Below, one piece after another: positions 35,478-42,257 of a DNA stretch of 55,295 nucleotides. Location: the NCBI RefSeq assembly GCF_012910785.2, contig NZ_WTVH02000007.1, forward strand, positions 1 to 55,295, written 5' to 3'. Within the stretch, counting starts at the first letter, position 1. Every line of letters starts with the position of its first letter. The notes below the pieces were generated by a model. It had not been told where the DNA came from, did not search any database, and saw only the letters and a list, made by a program, of their open reading frames with translations. Source of the DNA: Aromatoleum buckelii. Its GTDB lineage: Bacteria > Pseudomonadota > Gammaproteobacteria > Burkholderiales > Rhodocyclaceae. The translations under genes and the position numbers were made by a program.

Positions 35478-36359
35478 TTACGAAGCGCCCGTCACGGCGC
35501 TTTGCGCGGTGATGCCCTTGATGACGTCCAGATGGCCGGCATTCTGGGCGCGTAGCGCTTCCAACTCGCCATGGGCTTGAGCCAGACGAGCGGCCAGGTC
35601 GCGGGACTCCTTGCGCATCGTCGACAGCTCTGCCTCGAGGGTCGCGTCACGGCGCTTGTGATCCTGCAGCTGGCTGTCGAGCGTCGCCACTTCATGCGTG
35701 TGGCGCGCCTGGGTATCCGCCAGGCGCTCGGCGAGGCCTGCGGCTTTCGCCTCGGCGATCGCGGCCAGACGTTCGGCATCGGTGCGGGCGGCGCGCTCGG
35801 CGTCTACGGCACTGCGTAGCCGTTCGTTCTCCCTTTCGAGGATGGGCATGGCGTCGAGTCGAACCTGTGCCTTGGCCAACTCGGTGCGGGTGGTCTCGGC
35901 TGCCTGGCGCTCACGGGTCGCTTCATCCCGGACGGCGGAGCGGTCGATCTCCAGCTGCTCGATCTTTCCGGCGAGCGCCGCCTTCTCTTCCTGCGACGCT
36001 TGCAGGGCGTCCTCCACCGTCTGGATGTGGTCGGTCTGACGCTCGCTCTCGGCCGCGAGTTCGTCGGCAGCCGCTTGCACGTCGGACAACTTGGCGTCGA
36101 GGTCGGCCCGCGCCGTTGCCCGTTCCTGCGTCACGAAATCGAGAATTGCCCGTTGCAGCGCTGGGGGGAGGGCAGAACCCGCTTCGGTCGAGATGGGGTC
36201 GCTGCCTTCCCATCGTTGGAACAGCTTGTGGATGGTGCCCAAACTGCCGCTGCCGTGACGCTCGCGGATTTGGCGTGGGGTGGGCTTGCCGCCGGCGGCT
36301 TTGATCCGATCGGCGATGGCCGCCACCTGCTCGTAGGTGATGCTGGCTTCCCGGGGCAT
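35478..36359 (-). CDS. KfrA-like DNA-binding coiled-coil protein
   Basis: A 293-residue protein. The N-terminal ~60 residues (ITYEQVAAIADRIKAAGGKP, TPRQIRERHGSGSLGTIHKL, FQRWEG) form the KfrA helix-turn-helix domain. The remainder, about residues 85-280, is an almost uninterrupted charged coiled coil rich in Ala, Glu and Arg. KfrA proteins of plasmids bind DNA, repress their own promoter and help maintenance or segregation. Three iterated sites directly upstream of the start codon fit autoregulation. The gene is followed on the same strand by the HD-like and AlpA-like genes. Confidence 0.85.
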   Translation of the reverse strand: MPREASITYEQVAAIADRIKAAGGKPTPRQIRERHGSGSLGTIHKLFQRWEGSDPISTEAGSALPPALQRAILDFVTQERATARADLDAKLSDVQAAADELAAESERQTDHIQTVEDALQASQEEKAALAGKIEQLEIDRSAVRDEATRERQAAETTRTELAKAQVRLDAMPILERENERLRSAVDAERAARTDAERLAAIAEAKAAGLAERLADTQARHTHEVATLDSQLQDHKRRDATLEAELSTMRKESRDLAARLAQAHGELEALRAQNAGHLDVIKGITAQSAVTGAS

Positions 36360-36373
36360 GTCTCGTCGTCTCC

Positions 36374-36410
36374 TGTACGATACGTTACGTACGATTGGTT
36401 ACGGTACGAC
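36374..36410. promoter_or_regulatory. Iterated operator upstream of the kfrA-like gene
   Basis: GTACGA occurs at 36375, 36389 and 36404 (spacing 14 and 15 bp), with GTTACG at 36384 and 36398 between the copies, so the unit is about GTACGATNNGTTACG repeated. It ends 15 bp before the start codon of the kfrA-like gene and is probably the autoregulatory binding site of its product. Confidence 0.65.
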
Positions 36411-36434
36411 TCAAGGCTCCACTCCATCCTCTAT

Positions 36435-36797
36435 TCAGCCTCGTTGATTCTCGTGGTGGAGCGATTTCGCGGACGTCTCAGGTCCTTGGCCCGCCGGTGG
36501 CGTTCGTCGGGCCGCCAGATCAAGGGGTGTTCGAGCCGCCGACTTACCGCCCAGTGACGGTCTCGGCATCGGCCTTAGGCTTTCGCACCCGACCCAGTCT
36601 TCCCAGGCGGTGAGGACTTCACCGTCGATCTCGTCGGGGGCGAGGTCCTCGTGGGCGACCGGTGAACAGTCGATCCAGCGTATGCGCAGCAGTGGTCCGG
36701 TGCGTTCGAGGATCTCGACCCATCCGTGCTCGCGATGGATCGCCAGCTCACCCGGTCGCAGGCGGGATGGATGGGTGTTGATGTGTACGACGTTCAT
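36435..36797 (-). CDS. Small hypothetical protein of the element
   Basis: A 120-residue protein I do not recognise. It begins MNVVHINTHPSRLRPGELAI and contains HREHGWVEILERTGPLLRIR followed by WID, which looks like a small beta-barrel of the kind found in DNA- or RNA-polymerase-binding proteins; that is only a resemblance. The C-terminal ~40 residues are Pro/Arg-rich. The ATG at 36797 is preceded by GGAGGTGAGG, a very strong ribosome binding site, which is the main reason for calling the gene. It lies just upstream of the kfrA operator on the same strand. Confidence 0.6.
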   Translation of the reverse strand: MNVVHINTHPSRLRPGELAIHREHGWVEILERTGPLLRIRWIDCSPVAHEDLAPDEIDGEVLTAWEDWVGCESLRPMPRPSLGGKSAARTPLDLAARRTPPAGQGPETSAKSLHHENQRG

Positions 36798-37367
36798 ATC
36801 CCTCACCTCCATGTCAGGGGAATGTCATGTCATCACGGCGCGGAGGGCGCCAGGTTGTGTGCAGGTCCTCGAGCAGAGGAATTCCATCGGGGAGAGCAAT
36901 CGGCGCGTCGGGCCTTCCCGTGATGGAAGGGGCGCCAGCCCCCTGTCTGGAGGCGTCAAACGTGCGGGGGCGGCGTCAAATGCGGCGCATCAGCTGCCGC
37001 CGCAAAGGCGAGAGGTCGTGTGGCCGAAGAAGGGATGGTCGAGGCAAGCACGCGGCGTCCGGGTGGTTCGGCGTTGCCGGACTGAATAGGGGCGATCGGG
37101 GCCCCGCGTACCCAGGACACGTTCCGAAGTGGGTCTTGTCCGATCGGAAGCTGGCCGCAATCGTACGCGTAGGTCGCCGTCGGGCGGAAGAGATCATCTC
37201 CGTCCGCGGGACTATCGCTGATCAAACGGCGAAATGCAAGGCGGTTTGACAGGCGTCTTGCTCAGGCTGAAGGTGCGCTCGCATCGCTGCGCCGCTGTCA
37301 GGGCGCAATACGGCGGGTGTGCGCACTTGCAGTGGCACGCTGCCATGGGTTCGGTGGCGTTGCCCCG
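36798..37367. other. Gene-free region upstream of the STY4534 leader
   Basis: About 570 bp without a gene I can support. Short open frames exist on both strands but have arginine-rich, shadow-like composition and no ribosome binding sites. The region contains short GC-rich inverted repeats (for example GGGGCGCCAGCCCC near 36929) but nothing recognisable. An origin of transfer or replication could lie here; I see no nick-site motif to prove it. Confidence 0.4.
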
Positions 37368-37395
37368 TTGACGGGACGTGCTCGTGGCGTAGAAT
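37368..37395 (+). promoter_or_regulatory. Sigma-70 type promoter of the STY4534 leader
   Basis: TTGACG (37368-37373) and TAGAAT (37390-37395) are separated by 16 nt, a good sigma-70 promoter. Transcription would begin near 37402, giving a leader of about 160 nt that contains the pseudoknot element and two further hairpins before the ATG at 37562. Confidence 0.65.
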
Positions 37396-37408
37396 CACCG
37401 TCAGCAAT

Positions 37409-37561
37409 CGGCCATTTGGCCGTTGTCCTGCGTCCGGTCAGCCCCTGTAACCGGAACGACCGTCAGGTCTGGGGTTCCGTTTGTGTCACCCACCCGATCG
37501 GGAAGATCCTCTTCCCGGTCATGGGATGTGGTCTCCCGATTTTTTTCGTCTGGAGACCGTC
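37409..37561 (+). promoter_or_regulatory. Structured leader of the STY4534 gene, copy 2
   Basis: Elements in order: hairpin CGGCCA/TGGCCG (37409-37422); pseudoknot element 37434-37474 (stem 1 CCGG/CCGG around TCAGCCCCTGTAA, linker AAC, stem 2 GACC/GGTC around GTCA, T, GGGG); hairpin CGGGAAGA/TCTTCCCG (37499-37517) with outer pairing; hairpin GGTCTCC/GGAGACC (37530-37558) with a T-rich loop. The 3' arm of the last hairpin is the ribosome binding site, three bases before the ATG, so folding would hide it. Confidence 0.75.
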
Positions 37562-38068
37562 ATGACCGAATCCAAGCAAGTTGCTTCCAACTCCGCTCCC
37601 GAGAAGGAGCATTTCGATCTGCATACCAAGGGATGCGGCTATTTGGGCCGGGTCCGGTGGGTGAAACCGCGTGGCGGTGGTCGTCGAGGCGAGCCCTTTC
37701 TCGCATGCGCGATCAATGCTGTTCATGGATCCGTCACGGAACCCGCGTACACGTACTTTGACCTTCGAGTGGTCGGCGCCGAGTGTACCGAGCTCGTTGA
37801 ACGCTTCAAGCCGGATGTGCAGCAGGATCGCAAGGTCTTCGTGTCATTCCGCGTGGGCGATATCTACCCACATCTTTACTATGCGGACGTCAAGGATTCA
37901 GAAACCGGCGAACCCGGTAAGGAACCGAGAGTCATCATCAAGGGCCGTCTGCTGCTGCTGACGCACGTCAAGGTGGACGGTGAAACGGTCTTCGAGCGCC
38001 CGAAGACCATAGCTGTTCAGGAATCGGCCGAAAGCATTCATCAGGAACGCAACGGCACCAGCGGGTGA
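37562..38068 (+). CDS. STY4534 family ICE protein (DUF3577)
   Basis: A 168-residue core protein of SPI-7/PAGI-2/ICEclc-type elements. Family stretches: FDLHTKGCGYLGRVRWVKPR, GEPFLACAINAVHGS, YTYFDLRVVGAECTELV, VFVSFRVGDIYPHLYYAD, and IIKGRLLLLTHVKVDG. The fold resembles small single-strand DNA-binding beta barrels, and the family is annotated as replication-related, but no biochemical activity can be read from the sequence. It has its own promoter and a long structured leader, and is followed by an intrinsic terminator, so it appears monocistronic. Confidence 0.88.
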   Translation: MTESKQVASNSAPEKEHFDLHTKGCGYLGRVRWVKPRGGGRRGEPFLACAINAVHGSVTEPAYTYFDLRVVGAECTELVERFKPDVQQDRKVFVSFRVGDIYPHLYYADVKDSETGEPGKEPRVIIKGRLLLLTHVKVDGETVFERPKTIAVQESAESIHQERNGTSG

Positions 38069-38093
38069 TCACCCGGTCAGCCGCTTCAACCCC

Positions 38094-38119
38094 GGAGCCC
38101 TTCATCAAGAAGGGCTCTT
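38094..38119 (+). terminator. Intrinsic terminator after the STY4534 gene
   Basis: A perfect 9-bp stem GAGCCCTTC/GAAGGGCTC with a 5-nt loop, followed by TTTCTCC, starts 26 bp after the STY4534 stop. Confidence 0.8.
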
Positions 38120-38171
38120 TCTCCAGGCCACGGTCTGAAGAAAGAAGCTTTCGTTGTCTTCCAGCCGTTTT

Positions 38172-38460
38172 GCACGTTTCGGCAAAAACGTGCGTCGTGC
38201 GCCCAGTCAGCCCCTGAAACTGGGACGGCCGTCAGGCCCGGGGTCCGTCGGCAGGGATTTGCCTGTCCGCTTCGATCCTGTACCGGTCCGGAAACCCGGT
38301 GCATGTTTCAAAGCCGGGGCCACCGATCACGTTGGTGGCCCCCTTGTGTCGCACGCGCCGAGGGCTTGACCCATTCGGTGTCCGATTCTCAACCACCCAT
38401 CGGGGCGCTCGTCCCCTTCGGGTGGGCAGGCCTCCGATGTCACATTCGGAGATCGCGATC
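38172..38460 (+). promoter_or_regulatory. Structured leader of the DUF3275 gene, copy 3
   Basis: Elements in order: hairpin GCACGTTT/AAACGTGC (38172-38193); pseudoknot element 38203-38243 (stem 1 CCAG/CTGG around TCAGCCCCTGAAA, linker GAC, stem 2 GGCC/GGCC around GTCA, C, GGGG); strong hairpin GGGGCCACC/GGTGGCCCC (38316-38342); nested hairpin CCACCC/GGGTGG with inner GGGG/CCCC (38393-38425); and CTCCGA/TCGGAG (38432-38451), whose 3' arm contains the ribosome binding site for the GTG at 38461. Confidence 0.72.
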
Positions 38461-39114
38461 GTGAGCATTACCGTCGAAGGGACCCTGAACATCAAGCGTA
38501 TCAAGGGGGCCAATGGGCCGTTCTGTGTCGGCGACCTGCTGACCGACATCGGCGAGTTTCGCGTCAAGGATCCCATCCTCGACCAGTTCGAGGAAGGGAG
38601 CTACGCGGGGCGCTATATCATCCAGCGTATCTTCCCCTGGTCCTACGCCAGCAATGGCCGGCTCGTGCTGGAGATCCGCGCCCGACTCGTCGATCTGCAC
38701 GTTGATAGCGGCACCGAAAGGAGCTTGCCGGAAGCGCCGATCGAACCGGACCCCGCTGACGAGGTCTCGGCCCACACCGGTGATCCAGGTGTTGGGCATC
38801 GCGAGCTGGAGGCAAGCAATGCGCCCGCGATCGAACGCGGGCAGGGCGATGGGGCGCCGCCGGCGTCGCCCACCACGGGGCCGGATGAATCGCCCGACCT
38901 CGCGCTGTTCGGCGATGAACTCCACACGCTGGTCGCGGCGCGCCAACCGGTGAGGCTCGATCCGACCCTCGATGATCGCCGGCGCTTTCGGGCGCAGCGC
39001 AACCGCCTGAAAGCCGGACTCCAATACGGCTTTGTGCCGGAAGAGCAGGTTTGGTATCCGGAGGAATCCGACCGGTATCAGGCCTACCTCGCCGCGAAGG
39101 CGGGCTCCTCGTAG
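38461..39114 (+). CDS. DUF3275 family ICE protein
   Basis: A 217-residue core protein of the same ICE class. The N-terminal half is the DUF3275 domain: SITVEGTLNIKRIKGANGPF, CVGDLLTDIGEFRVKDPILD, FEEGSYAGRYIIQRIFPWSY, LEIRARLVDLHV. The C-terminal half is a proline/glutamate-rich linker and a final helix set ending DRYQAYLAAKAGSS. I use the GTG at 38461 rather than upstream ATGs, because it gives the family N-terminus and leaves the ribosome-site hairpin untranslated as in neighbouring genes. Function unknown; replication or maintenance of the element is the usual guess. Confidence 0.82.
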   Translation: MSITVEGTLNIKRIKGANGPFCVGDLLTDIGEFRVKDPILDQFEEGSYAGRYIIQRIFPWSYASNGRLVLEIRARLVDLHVDSGTERSLPEAPIEPDPADEVSAHTGDPGVGHRELEASNAPAIERGQGDGAPPASPTTGPDESPDLALFGDELHTLVAARQPVRLDPTLDDRRRFRAQRNRLKAGLQYGFVPEEQVWYPEESDRYQAYLAAKAGSS

Positions 39115-39499
39115 AACAATCCCGGCGGCCGACGCCGGCCGCCCGCCCGCGCGCGGGCTTTCTGAATCGAGCTCACTGCGTCACGGGACCAGTGCGTTTC
39201 GGAAAGCCCGCGAGGGGCCATGAACAACTGGGCAGCAGCACGCCCGATGTGTTGCGGCATTTGCGTCGGCGGTTTTGCCCCGCGCGCCCTTTCATCGGCA
39301 CCCACGCCTTCCACAGGGGTGCCTCGCACCCGAGCCACGGGCTTCCAGGGCAATGCGCCTGGGTCCGCGGGTGTGACGGAGGCATCGTTCAAGTCTCGTT
39401 CAAGCGGAACCAGCGGGTTCCCATCGTCGGCCTGCCCGGGCAGACCGACGATGGGAGTCCGTTTGCAGCGTGCGGCGATCGGCCCGCCGCGCGTGTTGC
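39115..39499. other. Gene-free region with hairpins before the DUF6094 leader
   Basis: No supportable gene. It holds a GC-rich hairpin at 39124-39146 (GGCGGCC/GGCCGCC) and a striking 36-bp nested hairpin at 39411-39446: outer arms CCCATCGTCGG/CCGACGATGGG around the palindrome CTGCCCGGGCAG. The outer arms start like the CCCATCGG hairpins in the other leaders of the element. Confidence 0.5.
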
Positions 39500-39636
39500 C
39501 TGATGCATCAGCCTGTCAGTCCCTGCAACAGGACCGAGCCTATCGCTCCGGGACATCGTCCACCACCACCCGCGGGTCGCGATCGACCCGTGGAGGGTCT
39601 GCGTCCCCCGCATGTTCTCTCCGAGGAGAAGATTCC
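39500..39636 (+). promoter_or_regulatory. Structured leader of the DUF6094 gene, copy 4
   Basis: Elements in order: palindrome CTGATGCATCAG (39500-39511); pseudoknot element 39512-39553 (stem 1 CCTG/CAGG around TCAGTCCCTGCAA, linker ACC, stem 2 GAGC/GCTC around CTATC, C, GGGA). The first loop has TCCC where other copies have CCCC, and the distal run has GGGA where others have GGGG, so pairing is kept. Then hairpin CGGGTCG/CGACCCG (around 39578-39595) and TTCTC/GAGAA (39615-39630) containing the ribosome binding site, 6 nt before the ATG. Confidence 0.72.
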
Positions 39637-40734
39637 ATGGCCCTGATATTCCCGCGCCTCGCGCGCAATTTCATCAAGAACGGCTACTTTCCGACCGACC
39701 AGGCGACGCTCGAGCGGATCGTTGTCGCCCTCGATGTGGCGGGCAATGCGCTGCGGATCCTCGATCCGTGCTGTGGAGAAGGCGCCGCACTCCACCGAGT
39801 CGGCGAGGCGCTGGCAGAATGCGGTGCCGCCGTTCAGACATTCGGCGTCGAGTTCGATGCCGAGCGGGCCTGGCATGCGAAATCCGTCCTGCACCTCGCG
39901 ATTCATGCCGACATTCAGGACGTCGTCGTAGCGCACAGATCGATGGGGCTCTTGTTCCTCAATCCGCCCTATGGAGATGCGGTGGCGGATCGGGCGCAGA
40001 CCGGCGACAAAGGACCGGACCGGCTCGAGAAGATCTTCTTCCGGCGGACCTTTCAAAGCCTCGCGTTCGGGGGCGTCCTCGTTCTTATCGTGCCCTACTA
40101 CGTGCTCGATGCGGAGTTCGCAGGCCTCCTCTCCCGCAACTTCGATCGCATTCGCTTCCATATGGCGCCGGAGCAGCAGTTCAAGCAGTGCGTGGTGTTC
40201 GGCGTTCGGCGCCGCTCGGACCGGTCTGAACCGCGCACCGTGTCGGCGCTCATCGCCGCCGGCAAGGGCGAGGCGCTCGACCAGGTGTTGCCCGAGTGCT
40301 GGACCGCCGAGCCGTATGCCGTGCCCGAGATTGCCGGTGGGGAAGGTCACTTCCACGCGGTCCGCATCGACGCCGCACAGCTCGCGGCCGAGGTGGCGCG
40401 ACTGCACCCCCACACGCTCTGGCCGCAGTTCCGGATCCACTTCGGTGGTACGAAATGCGCCCACCGCCCGCCCTTGACCGAAATGGGGCGATGGCACCTG
40501 GCGCTGGCGCTGGCGGCGGGCCAGGCTCACGGCATCGTGACCTCCGGCAGCGGTCGCACGCTGTTGATCAAGGGCGACACGTACAAGGACAAGGCCCGCT
40601 CCGTCGAATTTGCGGAAAGTCCGGACGGGACCGTCAGTGAAACCGTCATTCTCACCGACCGTTTCGTACCCGTGATACGCGGGATCGACTTCACGCCAGG
40701 GTCCAGGTTCGGGTCTGTCGTCACGATCCAATAG
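39637..40734 (+). CDS. DUF6094 methyltransferase-like ICE protein
   Basis: A 365-residue protein with a Rossmann methylase core: motif I RILDPCCGEGAALHRVGEAL at about residues 41-60 and the amino-methylase motif NPPY at 109-112 (LLFLNPPYGDAV), as in N6-adenine DNA methylases. Later stretches are GVLVLIVPYYVLDAEFAGLL and KQCVVFGVRRRS. The family is a conserved component of SPI-7-like elements; DNA methylation is plausible from the motifs but no recognition domain is seen. The ATG at 39637 is chosen over the long upstream open frame because of GGAGAA before it. It may protect the element or mark its replication. Confidence 0.82.
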   Translation: MALIFPRLARNFIKNGYFPTDQATLERIVVALDVAGNALRILDPCCGEGAALHRVGEALAECGAAVQTFGVEFDAERAWHAKSVLHLAIHADIQDVVVAHRSMGLLFLNPPYGDAVADRAQTGDKGPDRLEKIFFRRTFQSLAFGGVLVLIVPYYVLDAEFAGLLSRNFDRIRFHMAPEQQFKQCVVFGVRRRSDRSEPRTVSALIAAGKGEALDQVLPECWTAEPYAVPEIAGGEGHFHAVRIDAAQLAAEVARLHPHTLWPQFRIHFGGTKCAHRPPLTEMGRWHLALALAAGQAHGIVTSGSGRTLLIKGDTYKDKARSVEFAESPDGTVSETVILTDRFVPVIRGIDFTPGSRFGSVVTIQ

Positions 40735-40909
40735 GGCAGGGCAGACGCGCTGCACTTGGATCGGGTGGAGCACCGCTCCGCCTCGCCTTGCCGGCCCTCG
40801 GCGCCGGCACTTTGACCTCCACCGTGGCAACCCGAAGGGTCTCCCTCTCCGGGGCGAGCTCACCTTGGTGTTGCCTTCCAGCCATCTATCATTCATTGGG
40901 AGAAACGCG

Positions 40910-41533
40910 ATGCAGCAGGAAATCGATATGTGGGTGCTCGTGCGACACCGTGATGTGCCCCTGCCATCGAGCGCGGGCCGCAAGCGCTCGATGACGGATC
41001 CCGAGTGGCGAGCGGGGTGCCTCGAGTATCTTCAGACCACGTTGTTGTGCCACCCGGGCCCTCTTGCGCAGACGGAGGTCGTCTGGCCGCTGGCGTGCCG
41101 GGCGCCCGACGAGGCCGAGACCTTCTGGTCGACCCTCCGAGTGGTTCGGGCCAACTTCAACCACGCGCTGGCGAGCACCCTGAATCGCCTGTGCGCACTG
41201 CTCCCCGAGGCGGGCGCCGACCAGATGGAGATCCCAATCGGGCGCGACGGCGGTATCGATTGGTCGGAGGCCCTGTTTCCGTTGGGCGCCGCGCTTCTGA
41301 CGCACGTTGCGGAGCGGTTGCAGGACACGCGTGATTCCGCCGCTGCCGGCGGGGCCGTCCACCATGTGCTGAGCGACGTGGCGCGCCTCCTGTCGGACCA
41401 TCTCACCGATCAGTCGCCGTTTTTCGATGCGATCGCGCGGTCGGTACGTGTGCCGAGCGACAAGGTGCTGATGTCGGCGCTGGCGCAAGGCGAACTGCTC
41501 TTGCTTCCGGTCCGGCGCATCAGCGATCGATAG
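40910..41533 (+). CDS. Hypothetical ICE protein
   Basis: A 207-residue soluble, mostly helical protein I do not recognise. It starts MQQEIDMWVLVRHRDVPLPS and contains tryptophan-bearing helices (FWSTLRVVRANFNHALASTL, DWSEALFPLGAALLTHVAER). No catalytic motif is apparent. The ATG at 40910 follows GGGAGA by 6 nt. The 175-bp gap before it contains a GCCGGC inverted repeat but no copy of the pseudoknot element. Same strand and spacing as the ICE core genes around it. Confidence 0.6.
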   Translation: MQQEIDMWVLVRHRDVPLPSSAGRKRSMTDPEWRAGCLEYLQTTLLCHPGPLAQTEVVWPLACRAPDEAETFWSTLRVVRANFNHALASTLNRLCALLPEAGADQMEIPIGRDGGIDWSEALFPLGAALLTHVAERLQDTRDSAAAGGAVHHVLSDVARLLSDHLTDQSPFFDAIARSVRVPSDKVLMSALAQGELLLLPVRRISDR

Positions 41534-41640
41534 CTTCTCCTGGGGCGGCTGTGCCGCCGCAAGTCCTCTGCCCCCTTTATCACCCGTCGGGTCGCACGCC
41601 CGGCGGGCGGGGCCTCCGACGGGACATTCAGGAGCGAATC

Positions 41641-41985
41641 ATGCACAAATCGCGAAACTTCGACCGCGTGGCGGACGAGTACGAGCTCGCGCAGCTTCAG
41701 CCGCTTCGTGTCGCCCTGATGACGGCCGGTAACCCGGACCTGGGTCAGGATCCCGCACAACCACTGCTCAGCGTCCGGAATCGACTGCTGCCGGTCGCGA
41801 CGCTCGGAGACGCGAGCCGCGCCGTGTGCCGCTTCATCGACGAGCACAACGTCGGCGGCGGCAATTGGGCGGGCGGACAAGTCTTCGACGGCTGCGGCCA
41901 GCAGATCGCCTACGTGAGTTACAACGGGCGGGTGTGGCTGCCTGCGCGCACGGCGGCGCCTCGACTGACCGTCCACATGCATTGA
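41641..41985 (+). CDS. Hypothetical ICE protein
   Basis: A 114-residue protein without a recognised family. It begins MHKSRNFDRVADEYELAQLQ and ends with a compact beta-rich segment (GGNWAGGQVFDGCGQQIAYV, SYNGRVWLP). The ATG at 41641 has CAGGAG upstream; CTCC at 41611-41614 could pair with that GGAG as in the other leaders, and a CCCGTCGG/CCGGCGGG hairpin precedes it, but the pseudoknot element is absent. Confidence 0.6.
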   Translation: MHKSRNFDRVADEYELAQLQPLRVALMTAGNPDLGQDPAQPLLSVRNRLLPVATLGDASRAVCRFIDEHNVGGGNWAGGQVFDGCGQQIAYVSYNGRVWLPARTAAPRLTVHMH

Positions 41986-42106
41986 GAACCGAGTCCAAGG
42001 AGTTGTCTTTCCCCCGTGCCAGTCGGTGCGGGGCCTTTCTCCACTGCCTCGATGCGGCAATGAAGAAAGCGAGGCAATGGAGAAAGCGACTTCATGAAAT
42101 TGCCGG

Positions 42107-42257
42107 CGACTCGATTGAGTCGGCGCCGCGCACTGTCAGCCCCTGAAACAGCGACGGCCCTTCGGGGCCCGGGGTCTTCGTCCATTCATCCACCCCATCG
42201 GGAAGATCCGCTTCCCCGATGGGGGCGGCATCTCCCCATCTCACGAGGAGCTCTGTC
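42107..42257 (+). promoter_or_regulatory. Structured leader of the gene at 42258, copy 5
   Basis: Elements in order: hairpin CGACTC/GAGTCG (42107-42122); pseudoknot element 42132-42174 (stem 1 CTG/CAG around TCAGCCCCTGAAA, linker GAC, stem 2 GGCCC/GGGCC around TTCG, C, GGGG); hairpin CCCATCGGGAAG/CTTCCCCGATGGG (42194-42223, one bulged C); and CTCC/GGAG (42232-42250) covering the ribosome binding site, 7 nt before the ATG. Confidence 0.75.

Noticed and set aside
36827-37249. 140-codon plus-strand open frame in the gap before the STY4534 leader
   Set aside because: Arginine- and cysteine-rich composition, no ribosome binding site and no recognisable motif; probably non-coding.
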